From Unio delphinus (Eukaryota; Mollusca; Bivalvia; Unionida; Unionidae): a stretch of DNA of 64,000 nucleotides. Positions 1 to 16,310 of the stretch are shown here, one piece after another. The stretch lies in assembly GCA_029339505.1 (NCBI GenBank), contig JAQISU010000081.1, positions 17,157,501 through 17,221,500 of the forward strand, written 5' to 3'. Below the pieces are notes generated by a model. That model was given only the letters and a program-made list of their open reading frames with translations, did not search any database and was not told the origin of the DNA. Position numbers and translations under genes: made by a program. The number at the start of each line of letters is the position of its first letter. Positions within the stretch are counted from its first letter, which is position 1.

Positions 1-217
1 GTATCTCCATCTTTTTTCTCTCAGTATCTTAATTAGCATTTTGCTTACATTTTATTCTCTTTCTCTACATCTCTATTTCCATGTGCTGCAGTTGCACTTG
101 TCGGTTGCTTTCGTCTTTCTGAAAAAAACAATTATGTCTTCTTTTTCTAGCTGCATTGTTTCTCACTCCTGTTTTTTAATCTGGATTTGTATCTCATCTT
201 TCTCTTTCTTTGCATCT

Positions 218-1690
<1,473 letters not shown>

Positions 1691-1691
1691 G

Positions 1692-1692
1692 A

Positions 1693-1776
<84 letters not shown>

Positions 1777-1781
1777 AAATG

Positions 1782-1810
<29 letters not shown>
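1692..1810. repeat. (ACT)n followed by (AAT)n microsatellite
   Basis: A trinucleotide array of ACT passes into AAT/ATA. It yields poly-Ser, poly-Val and poly-Ile shadow frames on the minus strand that are not genes. Confidence 0.97.
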
Positions 1811-1812
<2 letters not shown>

Positions 1813-2045
1813 CACAACTCATCATCAAAATTTTTGAAACATTTTTCTCAGTTTCAAAGTTTGAAATATTAAGACATAGAAGTTATATATAACTCTTGTT
1901 TCGTTTCAATTTTCAAGTTCATTAATTCGAAATAAACATGAATTTCTAGTAACACGCTTGTATGTACGCAATCCTTAAACATTTGTATAAGTAATAATAT
2001 ATTCACCCCCATCGTATTGTAATAATAACAGTCTTTCTTCAGCTG

Positions 2046-2346
2046 AGATCACTCCGGTATACTAAGTTGTTAGAGGTTCCGCCTAGGATGGCGAGGTTGC
2101 GTGTTCGAACCCGGGGAGAGTCATACAAAATAAATAAATATGGTAATTGTAGATACTTCGCTAGGCGCTCAGCATTGAGATGTTAGCATTAGAACGTGTC
2201 GGCCTGATACCAAGATAATGTGAATGGGTGGGACATGATGACACATGTCTGCTGCATGATGCCCCAGTGTTTGACATTACTATAAACTGTCACACTGCAG
2301 ACATTGTAGTTATATGACTCAAATGATTAAAACTAGGCTAAAAATC

Positions 2347-2390
<44 letters not shown>
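2046..2390 (+). mobile_element. tRNA-derived SINE, plus strand, with CA tail
   Basis: The head carries a pol III B-box-like GTTCGAACCC at 2103-2112. It is followed by a body shared with copies near 8.4, 8.7, 16.1 and 33.1 kb (landmarks GGCCTG..., ATAATGTGAATGGGTGGGACATG and GCATGATGC). The copy ends in a (CA)n tract at about 2351-2388. The head is tRNA-like but too degenerate to be a functional tRNA. The family is characteristic of molluscan repeats by style; I cannot name it with certainty. Confidence 0.75.
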
Positions 2391-2391
<1 letters not shown>

Positions 2392-2394
2392 CAT

Positions 2395-4155
2395 TTGGAA
2401 GGCCTTGCGCATATGTTAATCTTTATTTCTTGTCTTTGATATAATATTAGTAATGGAGCTTCAGCACTTGTAAATGATCGAATATGAACATTATCAATGT
2501 ACAGTTCAAGCTGCAAAGGAGTAATTTTTACTTCAGTGAAAGCTCCTTTTGAATTCCGTGACGGTTCCATCCAGTTCAGAACGATCTTATCAGTCTATTG
2601 GCTTTTGTAATATAAGTAAATATTGAAATAACGCTCACCCCTTGATTGACCCACACTTCATTGAATCACATTCTTGATAGAAAGTCTATAACTGAATAAA
2701 TGCAGGTTAGTTAATGTAATTTAATGTGGTAGTTGTGCAAGGAGGTCTAGCGCAATATCTAATATATTCCCATCTTGAGAAGTAAGAATTTTAAACCATT
2801 TTTTATCCATTGCATGATATTCTTTTGCAATAAAGAAAGTACTCATATAGGTAAGTACAAATAATTTTAATACATCCTTTAACTTTACATAACCTTTTCA
2901 ACACTGTACAGGTAATTATGAATTCTTATTGGCATGTTTAAAGCGTTACTTTACAAAAATAGTTTATACCTGGCGATATTAACTTGTAATAAAATACGAA
3001 TATAGTGCCGTATCTTCCAAAAAGTAAATTTATAGACAGTTGCTGTAATAACAACTGTTTTTGTGGACCTAGATAGTTTGCATGGTCAAGATGGTTTTGC
3101 TTGTATTCATTCTCTGTTTCAATACGTGATATGAAAAATTGTTTACTAATTCTACTTTCGTGTACAATAAATAGATTATGTAATTGTTATCATTATATTA
3201 CCTTCCCTGAATATCAGAGGAAGGTTAACTTTAAATTTCCATATATTGTAATACTCATGCAAAGAGATCTAATCCATTTAAAAATCATGCACACGAACAA
3301 AAAACATAACAATATCATCTGCACAGGCTTCAAGGAATAGCATTATGTTAATGCCTATACCATCTATACAATAAAGAACAAATTCATATTCTATATAACT
3401 CAAAACACAGATAATGACAAAAGCATTAGGCAATAACCCTTTCGAACCCCAATGATTCATACAAATGTATTTTTTATTATTTTATCTTACCCATGATTCA
3501 ACTGTGTCATACAAAGATTTCATAATGGCCAAAATATTTTCAATTAGACTTGATTTGTTTAGTCTTCTCTTGCCACGTAATCGAATGTTGCAAGACAACG
3601 AGTACAGCATAAAACTGTTGTTTCCTTGCTCAGATGTATATAATAAAGAAACGCCAACGAAAATAAGGAATATCAAATAAAACCTCTATTAAAACATATT
3701 TTGTTTAAGTCCAGCCTCGATTTGATAAACGCTTAAAAGTTTCAACGCAGTTATATTATCAGTTATTATTTTCCATTATCTGACGAGAGAACCCAAGAAC
3801 ATTGCCATACCCTGCATGTATTTATGTTTACTGCCATACTCTGTATATATTCATGTTTACTGATATAATATGATGAATCTAAATATAAAGCCATTCGTTA
3901 TGTATTCACGTTTGCTAACATATTATGAATGTACCTAACGAATATTTAAAAAGTGAAGGATTTGAACACTTGTGAAAGTAACTAATTCTTTCACACTTTT
4001 GTGTTTTTATACTAGTATAACTTAATCTTGAAGGTCCACAATTTGTATTATACGCAATACTAGCAAACGGTGATGGGGTAGCGGCATGTATATCTCAATA
4101 GGAACATATTTACCAGAGTAATTGTTTCCTTCCAAACATGTCATTCAAAAATGAG
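2395..4155. other. Non-coding stretch, nothing recognised
   Basis: AT-rich sequence with short open frames of up to 79 codons that lack domain signatures. No conserved element was seen. Confidence 0.55.
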
Positions 4156-4157
4156 AG

Positions 4158-4290
4158 GTGTCAACATGTCATTGAACGAGAATTGTCAACATGTCATTGA
4201 ACAAGTTGAACAAGGGTTGTCAGCATATCATTTAACAATAAGTATCAGCATGTTATTTAACAAGGAAAAGTGTCAACGTGTCTTTTAATA
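4158..4290. repeat. Degenerate ~25-35 bp tandem repeat
   Basis: About five diverged units built on TGTCAACATGTCATTGAAC. Confidence 0.8.
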
Positions 4291-5084
4291 TTCCGCTGTC
4301 AAATGTCTGATCTTGACACATTGAACTATTTCGTACGAATCCCATGAAAATGAAATTCACGTACATTAAAGTAAGAGGAACAAGCAAAAGACACAATTAT
4401 TAGGGATAATAGCACGTATTTTTGTATCTGTCGTGCTGGCTACAATATTAAACGAGCGGTCGCCATGATCAGCAAATTCAATGAAGAAGGTGGCTATTAG
4501 AATTGATTCGATGAAAGATTCCTTTTCATCTTTCTTACTTAAAAGTATATTGTAGCAGAGCCTGACCTCTGTTCATCACTGCCAAGAACAGAAGTCGAAG
4601 TCCTGCAATAATACAATCTGAGTTCGTCTATTTCAAGATCGGAATTAACATTTGAAGCATCATCAAATATTCAATATTGAAGAAATATACATTACTGCAC
4701 ACATCTCATAAGCCGCAGATGTTCTCGTTGCGTTGTGGAGAGGTGGGTACAATGGTTTTGACGGATTGTTTAGCCAATAAATGTATGTCTTTGTCATCTG
4801 AAAATAATAGTTATATAAATACCGATATCATTAGAGATACATTTAATAAAGAAGAAATATTATAATGTTAGTTGTTTAAGATATAAGTGGAGAATGAACC
4901 GATTGGTTTCAAGCGTATACACAGACGTGATTACCAAACGACTATAATTTTGTGACCTGAAAACGGTGAGAATTTCATATTAACCTATATCTAAATGAGA
5001 AAGCAATAAATATAATGGTGAAGATAAGACATTCTTCTTAAAACAAGGATACATATCTGCTGACTTCATTGATTTTAGCGGGGG
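4291..5084. other. Non-coding stretch, nothing recognised
   Basis: No coding signal or repeat was recognised. The 62-codon frame at 4677 has no family features. Confidence 0.5.
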
Positions 5085-5580
5085 CTAAAATACACTAACT
5101 ACAGCGCTTGATATAGCCTAATCACAAGGTTTGGGATCACAAAAAAAACTAATCACAGTGCATGTACGTTAAAAAAAAAACACTAAATCGTAGGATTTGG
5201 AATGGCAAGGAAACTCGGGCGGAAACCTATACTATCATTATGTTAGGGCAGACGCATATAGGATTTAGGTTGATAAATACGTTAATTATAGAGCTTGTTG
5301 GTGAAATACACTAATTACACTGTTTTGTCTGACAACTACAACTTTGGCAGCTATGGACATTTGGGCTGACAAATGCAATAATCATACAATTTGGGCTGAA
5401 AAATACACTAATCACAGGGTTTGGGCCGAAAGATACACTTATCGCATTGTTTGCGATGACAGATACGTATCCCGTTGAGTTTGGATTGACAGAGTAATCG
5501 TTTAACTTGGGCTGACTGATACACCTTTCATATGGTTTCGGCTGGCAAATACATCAATCATAAGTTTGATTTGACAAATC
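5085..5580. repeat. Diverged ~40-bp tandem array
   Basis: Repeated units of the form GGGCTGACAAATACACTAATCACA follow each other with many substitutions and indels. It is an old, decayed satellite-like array of roughly ten units. Confidence 0.75.
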
Positions 5581-6505
5581 TAGTTTTAGCTAGTCATGAA
5601 ATAGTGAGCACTTTTTCATCACATGTTAAATCTAGGACGTAGGGACACTATTCTCTTCATATGACGAAATATGAAATGTTTATAGTTGTTGATATATTAC
5701 AAGTACATATATCAAAAATGTTTGTTATACCTTTCGATTCCTGGTTGCAACTTTTTCACTCACAATGCAATTACTTTTGAATGTTTTATTAATTTCCTTT
5801 CATAGGCAAAGAATCTGAAGTATCCATTATTTTTAAAGAAGGTGTTTATTTCATACAACCTTGTATTGATTTTGAACATTCTTACTGTATAGTTGAATAT
5901 TTTAATCAATGAGTCATTGTCAAGAATGCTTTTTGAATTACGCCCGACGATTAGGAGTCTATTTAAAACATGTTCGATAAACAACCCACTTTTTGTTGCC
6001 AAGCTTCTCAAATTATAAATTATCAGAGTAATGTAGAAGCTTTATTTCTAAAATGCAGGTCCAGATTTATGAGTTTACTATTTTAAAGTAGATTGTTTTG
6101 AAGTTTTCCCCATCAAAAGTCAAAATAAATTATTTTTCATGGAGAACAGTAACTCGGCCCATCGACTAGCTTCGAATTATTTGAACCATAATATATGACT
6201 AGATAATTAGGAAGGAATCCCTCGGGAAAATCGTTTTTTGGATATTAGTTTCACAAAAACGAGTTCAAATAAATCGTCTTGCCCCAGGTAATTTGACTTT
6301 TTCCGTACACCCAACCCCACCCCACCCAACACACACAGAAAGATGAATGAAAAAAATACTCATCAATGGAATTCTCAATGAAAAATAAGGCGGATTTTGA
6401 TGGTCCAAGGAAACTTTTGTTACCAGATCCACATTGTTTTACCTATGTCATATGACACACACGCATTATGCTCTGACAGATCTGGGTCTTGGAAGTTTTT
6501 TAAGA
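5581..6505. other. Non-coding stretch, nothing recognised
   Basis: AT-rich. An 83-codon minus frame at 5760-6011 shows no recognisable domain. Confidence 0.5.
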
Positions 6506-6760
6506 GTTGTAAGTTGTTGTAGTGTTTAACGCCATTTTTCAGAAAAGATAGGCTATACATGGCGGCCAGTACTAATGGTGGAAGAAGAACCTAGGAAAAC
6601 CCCCGAAAATAAACCACCGACCCACGAGAAACTACTGGCATGTTTTCTCACATAACCACATTAACCGAATCTGAGACTCGAAAGCACACAGAGGTGAGAT
6701 GGCAGTGATCCGTAACGGAAAGCGCTTTAGACCACTCGGCTAATCAGAGCCTCATTTTAA
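6506..6760. mobile_element. Dispersed repeat, mollusc-type SINE or MITE relic
   Basis: It contains GTGTTTAACGCCATTTTTCAG and TGGCGGCCAGTACTAATGG, followed by GGTGGAAGAAG and an ACCACCGACC block. These are hallmarks of a dispersed repeat I know from bivalve genomes. A tRNA-like segment (CGCTTTAGACCACTCGGCTAA) lies at the 3' end. The classification rests on memory of the motif, not on a search. Confidence 0.5.
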
Positions 6761-6872
6761 GAGTAATCAGTAGAACAAACAGTACAGTTCATGATCTGCG
6801 GGTGCAATATGCTACGGCAGATCATAATATATTTGTTGTTTGCAGTTTGACTCGGCTTATAGGCAAGAATGC

Positions 6873-6904
6873 ACGTTGTTGTTGTTGTTGCTGTTGCTGT
6901 TGTA
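6873..6904. repeat. (GTT/GCT)n microsatellite
   Basis: A short trinucleotide run that gives poly-Cys or poly-Gln in shadow frames. Confidence 0.95.
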
Positions 6905-7127
6905 GACCGCTCGACCACTCGGGGCCCCAATATGCACGTAACCTGATTAAACCACAATCGACGTACTTTCTATGTATGATAAGATAGATGTCATTATACA
7001 AGCACAATATAGCAGCTATGACTGTTCTGCTCATCTCTTACCTAGCTCATTTCCTCAGGAAAGCAAGATAATTGAGATGACATTCGTGGTGTCATATATA
7101 TTTTGGTTCCAATGTTTTTTAAAATAT

Positions 7128-7351
7128 CAGTGGTATTTTGGTATCAATGGTATTTTGGTATCAGTGGTATTTTGGTATCAATGGTATTTTGGTATCAGTG
7201 GTATTTTGGTACCAGTGGTATTTTGGTATCAATGGTATTTTGGTATCAATGGTATTTCGGTATCAATGGTATTTTGGTATCAGTGGTATTTTGGTATCAG
7301 TGGTATTTTTGGTATCAATGGTATTTTGGTATCAATGGTATTTCGGTATCA
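7128..7351. repeat. 17-bp minisatellite, ~13 copies
   Basis: The unit is GGTATTTTGGTATCAAT with A/G and T/C variants, repeated about 13 times. Because 17 is not a multiple of 3, all three frames stay open and read as repeated WYFG/WYQ peptides. This is a by-product of the repeat, not a gene. Confidence 0.95.
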
Positions 7352-8390
7352 AACAACACATGCCAATCTTCCCGTGCTGTGTGTTTTTCGTACATGCATG
7401 AAATATTAGCGTATGCAAACAGCACACATATACACGTCACACATTTCTGTAGACATTCACTCTTCTCTGAACTGTATTGGTCATATGTATGGTAAACATA
7501 TCGAAGTCTACAAAATGCCCTAAAAATAACGTTATATTCAGAAGATGCTAAACTGTGAGCATATTATATAATACACTGTAGTATTGAATACATAACATAA
7601 TATAATGTAATAACGATGTAAGAACTAGTGTATATAATCTCCCACGGAATCAGAATTGTTATTAACAGATACGAAAATGAAACAAGCATAATCATATACA
7701 TGTACATGTATATCATAACATACATATTTAGCTATACATTTCTTAGCTTTTACATAAATTAATTGTGTTGTCAAAACAGTCAATAGGATAGACAACAATG
7801 ACAACAACCATTTACTTCCTCTTGCTTACACAAACCAATCATATGTAGTATAACGTAACTATCCGCGGCGTTTCTCAGTATTGTGGAATCTGACAGATGT
7901 TACTTGTGCAAGCTAGAAATAGATAATAGGAGACGCAATAATACATTAATTATAATCACTCTTTCTAAGGCTGGATTATGCTATGAGGCATTTTACAAAA
8001 ATATTACATGTATGCTGTCACTTACGAAAGATTAAATTAAAGGACTCGTCTGTATTTAACGTAGCCATTTTTATATCTTTATTTGGCTTCATAGAGACAT
8101 TAATGTTTTGACGTACCGTTAATCATAATGCACACCTGCATCAACCATGGAGAGTGGCTCTGTAGGAAGGTTTACTAGGTTTGATAGCATTGATAAGCAG
8201 CAGAAAGCAAATAAGAAAATTTGTACATGCATTGTGCAAAACAAAATAGACATACGTGAGATGTAGAAAATGCTCGACATCTTTGTATTATTACAAAAAT
8301 TCGATATACATGTTTTATGAGCGTGTGTTGTGTGTGATTTTGATTTTTAACGTAGCTTTAACAATTGGTCAGTCATGTCGTATCGCTACG
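7352..8390. other. Non-coding stretch, nothing recognised
   Basis: AT-rich sequence without coding or repeat features that I can support. Confidence 0.5.
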
Positions 8391-8392
8391 AT

Positions 8393-8652
8393 AACTGGAG
8401 TGTGGCAGATTTATGGTGATACCTAGCACCGGGGAATAATGTCGCAGACATGTACTCATAATGTCCCACCAAGTCATTTTATCCTGACACCATGCTGACC
8501 AGTCCTAACGCTAACATCTTAATGATGAGCATCTAGCGAGGCAGCTGTTTGTACCATTTTTGTATATCTTTGATATGACTCGGCTGGGGTTCGAACACAC
8601 GACCTCCTTCTTATGAGGCGGACGCTCTAATCACTAGGCCACCGGAGCGGTA
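8393..8652 (-). mobile_element. tRNA-derived SINE, minus strand
   Basis: Read on the minus strand, the head contains a gcggtggcctagtgattagag A-box region and a GGTTCGAACAC-like B box. The shared body follows. It lies head to head with the plus copy that starts about 50 bp away. Confidence 0.75.
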
Positions 8653-8705
8653 CATGTATAGTAACGAGTGCTCCACATGTATTAAAATAAATACTCGACA
8701 TACAT

Positions 8706-8978
8706 GTGTTGGAACAAATAATTGAGACCGCTCTGGTGGCCTAGTTGTTAGAACAAACAAACAATCTATTTCAATATAGTGGTTAGAACGTCCGCCGCGG
8801 ATACGGGAGGTCGTGGGTTCGATCCCCAGCCGAGTCATACCAAAGACTTACATACATCGTATTAACAGCTGCTTCGCTTGGCAATCAACATTAAGAGGTT
8901 AGTGTTAGGACTGGTCGGCCTGGTGTCAGGATAATGTGAATGGGTTGGACATCATGATACATGTATGCGGCATGATGC
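8706..8978 (+). mobile_element. tRNA-derived SINE, plus strand
   Basis: The A-box region (TGGCCTAGTTGTTAGAAC) is followed by about 30 bp of extra sequence and a second TGGTTAGAACG block. The B box GGTTCGATCCC and the shared body come next. The copy runs directly into the CA/TA array. Confidence 0.8.
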
Positions 8979-10817
<1,839 letters not shown>

Positions 10818-12600
10818 TCATTGATCATCATTATTACCATCAGTCTCTTGACCTAGTGCGGTCGTTGAGGCACTATGCTGCTGAACAACTGACCAGTTTC
10901 CTCCACTTGTCTCTATCATGTGCCAATGCCTGTGTCTCAGCAAAACTTTTCCTGGTACATTCCGTGATGTTATTCGTCCACATGTTTCTCTGTCTACCTC
11001 TCCTTCTGCTACCCTGGACGCTGCCATGCAGTACTGTTGTTGATAGAATGTTCGCTCTAGTGACTTGGCATACAATTTCAGCTTTCTCTTTTTGACAGTG
11101 ATGAAGAGGTCTTCATAATGACCTACTTTGTGCCTGATGGTGTTGCACACTTCTTCATTTGTGATGTGGTCCATGTAAGAGATGCCAAGGATGGTTTTGT
11201 AGCATCTCATTTCAGGTGCCTGGAATCTTCGTTGTAATTCTGCTATCAGGGCCAAGGCCTTACATGAATACAAAAATATTGAGATGACTAGTGCTCTCAA
11301 TAGTCTGATTCTAGTTTTCAGACAGATAGTCTTGTCTCTCCAGATGGGTGTTAGCATTGACATAGCTGCAGTTGTTTGTGCTGCTCGTGATATAATTTCT
11401 GCTCTTGATCCCTCTTCGGTTATTATAGAACCAAGATGTTTGAAATGGCCCACTGTTTCCAATTACTTTCCTCTAATTTTAATCTTGGCTGAGATTTGTT
11501 TTGCACTATTTGTCATCAGCTTTATCTTCTATGCGCTTATCTCCATGTAAATTAGGAAGATGTTTCATTCAGGTTCTTCACTAAAGTAGCGAGTTCATCT
11601 TCACTGCTTGCCAGCCCATCAATGTCGTCTGCAAAGCGTAGGTTGGTGATGTTATGCTAACTATCACACAGTGGTTTAACACAGCTTCGCTCATGATGCG
11701 TTCTACGCAGATGTTTAAAAGCGTGGGGGACAGTACACAGCCTTGGCGTACTCCAACTGTAGTCTTGAACCAGTCCTCTACATAACCTTGCATGATTATT
11801 GCACTGGTAGCCTTGGCGTACAACTGCCTGATGGCGATAGTACTGGTCACCTTTTGACCCATGTTTTACTTCTGTATTGTGGCCCACAATGCCTCACGCC
11901 ACACTCTGTCAAAAGCCTTTTAGAAATATATAAACACATGACAGATATCTTGTTTTCCACTTTTCACAGAGAACCCTGAGATTGAATATTTGTTCTGGTA
12001 TGCTTCTTCCACTCTGGCACCCTGCCTGTTCTTCATCGATTATTTCATCTGCTTGTAGTTTCAGTCTGTTTAAGATGATCTTCAGCATCACCTTAATAGT
12101 AATGCTGATCAAAGTGATAGTTCTGTAATTATGGCACCGCTGGATGTTGCGTTCTTTGGAAAGTGTTATAATCAGTGACTGGGTCCACTTTTGTGGCCAT
12201 TCACCTGTCTGCCAGATCTTGTTGCAGATGTTTGTTAGTAGCTCTATCACTGATTCCCAACCCCTCACCCGCACCCACCCCATTCTTGATAAGTTCAGCT
12301 GAGATGTCGTCTACTCTAGCTGCCTTCCCATTATCCAGTGCTCTTATTGCTGACTCCACCTCTTCTTTGAGAATGGGGGAATCATCATCATTTGTGAAGT
12401 TTGGTTATATGGGGCTCCTGCGGACGGATGATTGTAAAGTTCTTTACAATACTCAGTCCATCTTTTTGCAGTGTCACTTGCTTCTGTGAGACATTTTCCA
12501 TTTTCGTCTTGAATTGTACTGACTCTTGGTTGCTTTTGGGGAGGTATTTCACAATTGAAAATGCATTTATGTAATTGTTCTTTCAAGGTTTTCTAATACT
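10818..12600 (-). pseudogene. RTE-like non-LTR retrotransposon reverse transcriptase, broken
   Basis: Minus-strand relic spread over several frames. From 5' to 3' it has a linker (12586-12344) and RT fingers with the NYRTITLISI block and EEQAGCQSGRS (12283-11909). Next comes the palm with VRQGCVLSPTLLN (11862-11650). The catalytic FADD is encoded at 11635-11624, but in another frame than the palm. The thumb and C-terminal region contain FKHLGSIITEEGS, SIFLYSCKALAL and MRCYKTILGISY (11462-10818). No apurinic endonuclease domain was seen upstream, so the copy is probably 5'-truncated, as is usual for LINEs. The frame changes and stops mean it is dead. The clade assignment (RTE-like) is from motif memory. 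Confidence 0.85.
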
Positions 12601-12619
12601 CTTGATTAATTTTCGGTAT

Positions 12620-13004
12620 TCCATTGTCCCTGTTGTGTGTCTCGAACCATGACGTTTTGGTACCAACAAGAGGATTAACATCAAAAGATTACACATTATC
12701 CTTAAGATAATTAGAGGCCATGTCGTCATTTACAACAGTATTGCTTAAAAAACAACAATATAAGAAGGACGCTTAAGATATTTGACTATATTTATATATT
12801 GTCCTGTGAATAATCACCACTTAAGAATTAGCAATTTAACCTTTTGATGTCTAACGTGTTATTCATATTTGAAAATGAAAGCTATGATAAGGTAAAATAC
12901 GTCCACGCAAAGGATTAACTATTTAGCCATTTAGGCTCAAACCCACTTCTATATAGTTGTTTGTTTATATACGTGAGCTGTCGAATGTATTAACGTAAAC
13001 GTTT
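12620..13004. other. Non-coding stretch, nothing recognised
   Basis: AT-rich sequence between the LINE relic and the FLYWCH fragment. Confidence 0.5.
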
Positions 13005-13010
13005 TCGGAA

Positions 13011-13361
13011 ATGATCTTTATGAAATTGAATCGTGGTCAAGAAAAGTACGTGTATGATGGATATCAATATGTTTTTGATAAATACAGTGCCGATAAGCTT
13101 AAAAAATATTGGCGATGCGAGTTGAAAAACGAATGTAAAGACCGTCTTCACAGAGCTGCAGATGACGGCCAATTCATTTTAGGGATGACTCAACATAATC
13201 ATGGGAGTGATGTTGCAAAAGCAGAAGTGGACAAGATTGTGAATGATATGAAGGCATCCGATACAGTAGAAATCTCATCGATAATACTGTACAACGCTTT
13301 GCAAGGAACATCAGTTGCTCTCCGTGGAAAGATGCCGAAGAAAGATGCGGTTCGCTCATAA
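13011..13361 (+). pseudogene. FLYWCH zinc-finger domain fragment
   Basis: A 116-codon frame. Residues about 5-63 match the FLYWCH pattern: a VYDGYQYVF segment, then KYWRC, a second cysteine in NECKDRLH, and a closing HNHG. After the domain comes a charged helical stretch seen behind FLYWCH domains in transposon-derived and host proteins. The frame ends without a transposase or a visible splice donor, so it is probably a relic of a MULE-type or similar gene. A single exon of an unseen gene cannot be excluded. Confidence 0.6.
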
Positions 13362-13604
13362 TTCTCTAATGAACAAAACACAATATTTACTGACAATCAG
13401 TTTTCAAAAGTTTTAGCTATGTTGCTGTTTAAATGCAATTTACAAATCAAGAACCTTTCACTTTTATGTTTCACTTATAGTTTTAGTTTACGTTATTTTA
13501 ATAACACATTTGCTGATCATTGGAATAATTGTACTTTTATTTTTATTTTATATTTCGCTGAGCTAATCAATGTCGTTCTTCCCTGCTCCACTAATGTAAC
13601 AGAT

Positions 13605-13692
13605 GCTCGATGCCAAAGCGGCCGGAGCCAAACCGTACGTGCCAAAACGGCCGACGCCAAACCGGTCGTGCGGAAACGACCGGCGCCAAAAC
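13605..13692. repeat. GC-rich ~28-bp tandem repeat
   Basis: About three units of the form CGGCCGACGCCAAACCG stand out in base composition from the AT-rich surroundings. Confidence 0.8.
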
Positions 13693-13924
13693 ATCTTGCT
13701 GTGTGTGTGTGTCTGGTGTATTTGAGGTCTCTTCAGGCATCACACAGATTCAGAATCTCGTCTGTAACCCAGGGACTTTTCTTTGGAAGATAGAGGCCAA
13801 TAATAGCCTTTGCAGCTGTTGTAATGTCTGTCATCCCTTTAACATCAACATCCATCACAAGGAGTGGAGCAAATTTTCTGAATAATGGTGCACAAACTGT
13901 ACCTAAAGATGCTATAAGACTTTT

Positions 13925-14125
13925 AGTATGTTTGTACATAATTTGTATCTCACGTTTCTATTAGATGGCAGATTATTAGTACACAAACTGTACCTACAGT
14001 TTCTATTAGACGGCAGACTGTACACAAACATCACCTAACGTTTTTATTAGATGGCAGACTGTTCGTACAATAACTGTACATGATGCTACTATTGTATGGC
14101 AGACTGTTCGTATTCAGATTGTACC
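13925..14125. repeat. Degenerate ~45-60 bp tandem repeat
   Basis: Four or so diverged units with TATTAGATGGCAGACTGT and ACACAAACTGTACCT blocks. Confidence 0.75.
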
Positions 14126-16060
14126 TGAAGCAGCTGGATATATCTTTATATGATTCTGTAATCAATCAAGAATGATGAACTAATTACTGCGATTGATGTA
14201 CCCGCAGTGATGAATATGAGAATCTGTTGTATGCAGCAAGATCAATTACGTCTGAATGCAGACTCATTATGTCAAGACCATTGTATGTACTCGTTTATAA
14301 GACACGTCCAACTGCAAAATTCACAGGCCCATGTATGCCGGTGCATTATTCGCCTCCAGATCTTGGTCTGTTCAATTTGTTTGGAGTAAACTGTAAAAGA
14401 AAAAGCATGATCATGATCTGCAGGGGCATTATGCTACGCCATATCGGGATCGTTGTTATTTGTGGTTACTATACATACGATATCAACAAGGTGCGACACC
14501 GTAGTATCTGCATGCAGCAAAACAACATTCTATGTGAACAATTTCAGCCTTCATCTCTCCCCAAATACTAAAACATCTGAAAAGACAACACAATACCTGC
14601 ACATTCTTGATCTTACCACAATGACATTACATACCTTTTTGACAAAGGAACTGTTCTTGTGTGTACTCTAGTTAGAGCAATTCATCAAATGACATTTAAT
14701 TGTTGTTGACAACTTTATTTACTGTAGTGAAATAAGACATACGACAGAAACTTATTTCCCTCGCAAACAAATACGTTGCTACTCACACAGTGAATTTCCA
14801 CATTTTCAGAAAAAAACATGTAAATAATAAGCGTTTATTGGCAAAGATAGATGTGCAACGAACCATTATATTTGATGCCAGAGATCCTGAATTATTTTTG
14901 AAGAATTATATTCACAACAACAGCCTTCATGTCCTATCTAATCTTTGTACAGATTGTACCAGATTTGGACATGAATTCGTACGTATATGGCATCCTTGTC
15001 CATAACTTACCTAACGGAGGATGAAGATTTTTATCGCGATAATTTTGTAAGTCAAGCAAGTAGTCACGATCTCAACCGCTAAAGCTGTCATGTATTCAAT
15101 CAAATACCGTCACAACACGTATTAATGTACTAATACGTGAGTACTTCACATTCTTGGATACTGTAAACGTTAAGGCTACATCTAAAAGTGATAATGATAA
15201 GGATCCTGTTCTTAATTCATTACTTTTACTTTCTATTAGTTTGACAATCCAAAGCAAGCACAAAAGCAATTTTGTGGCACCTTATCATATAACTGACCTA
15301 AAGGATACACACTGCATTTCGTTTTATCGCTCAAGAAATGATTTACAAATTGGAATGCAGACACAAAACACTGTTTCAACTATGACGTTGAATAAGGATT
15401 CCGTGAATATTGTAGGGTTATGTGAAACCTTTAAAAACTCAAACATTAGCAATTAAATACGTGATTGAGAGATTTATCAGCTAGAAAGGAAATCTTGTAT
15501 GTGCATTAGTAGAGGCCGTCTATTTTTTACATTTCTAATTCAGTTAGTAATACGCACCGATGTGACACTAAACCAAAGTAAAAAGATAAAGATGAAATCG
15601 AATATATATGAACACAAAAAAACATCAAGTAGACTAAAACAATTATAAAGTGCTTCGTCTATAAGACACTCGCGTTCTGTAACAGATTGAATATTAACTT
15701 AAGGAGGAAATTTAGAAAGCACTTGAGACAACTGATAACGAGACAATCACTTGTTGAGACATGACATAGAATCCTTCAAATATTACCTGCTGATAAATGA
15801 GCCCAATGTTCCAAAAATACAGATTTGTATACTTCATAAAGAGTTGGCCAAGGAACACGAACATGCTTAAATTGTTAAGAGACATTTATTATGTGTAGTT
15901 ATATTTTTTTTTAACTAATTAATGTATTCATTATTTATATATATATGATTTTATGTTTTATTTATTTATGCTTTTATTTATGCTTTAACGGCACTTCAAG
16001 CACATTATTGGCTGTATTCTGCCTTGATAAAGGAGTTCTTTATAAAGGGACTTATACAAA
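14126..16060. other. Non-coding stretch, nothing recognised
   Basis: Several open frames of 60-114 codons occur, but none has recognisable domains or consistent splice signals. Confidence 0.5.
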
Positions 16061-16064
16061 TCTT

Positions 16065-16310
16065 ACTAACAGCTGCACTTAGGATTAATGAGTTACTGTT
16101 AGCACTGGTCAGCATAGTATCAGAATAATGTGACTGGGTGGGACTTAAGGCTACATGTCTGCGGCATGATGCTCAGTACTGCACATTACCATAAACTGTC
16201 ACGCTGCAGATATCGTAGGGATATGAATGAAACATTATGAAAGCTACGTTACAAATCCTAATCACACACACATTGACACACACACCTTTATAAGGAAGAC
16301 CTGGACAGTC
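16065..16310 (+). mobile_element. SINE body fragment, plus strand
   Basis: It shares the SINE body landmarks ATAATGTGACTGGGTGGGAC, TGCGGCATGATGCTCAGT and ACCATAAACTGTCACGCTGC with the 2.0 and 8.7 kb copies. The tRNA-like head is missing. It ends in a short CA tail. Confidence 0.7.

Noticed and set aside
2046..2120. tRNA gene
   Set aside because: B-box present but the cloverleaf is degenerate and the sequence continues into a repeated SINE body.
7128..7351. Long overlapping plus-strand ORFs rich in WYFG repeats
   Set aside because: All three frames are open because the 17-bp minisatellite lacks stops. No domain and no conservation signal.
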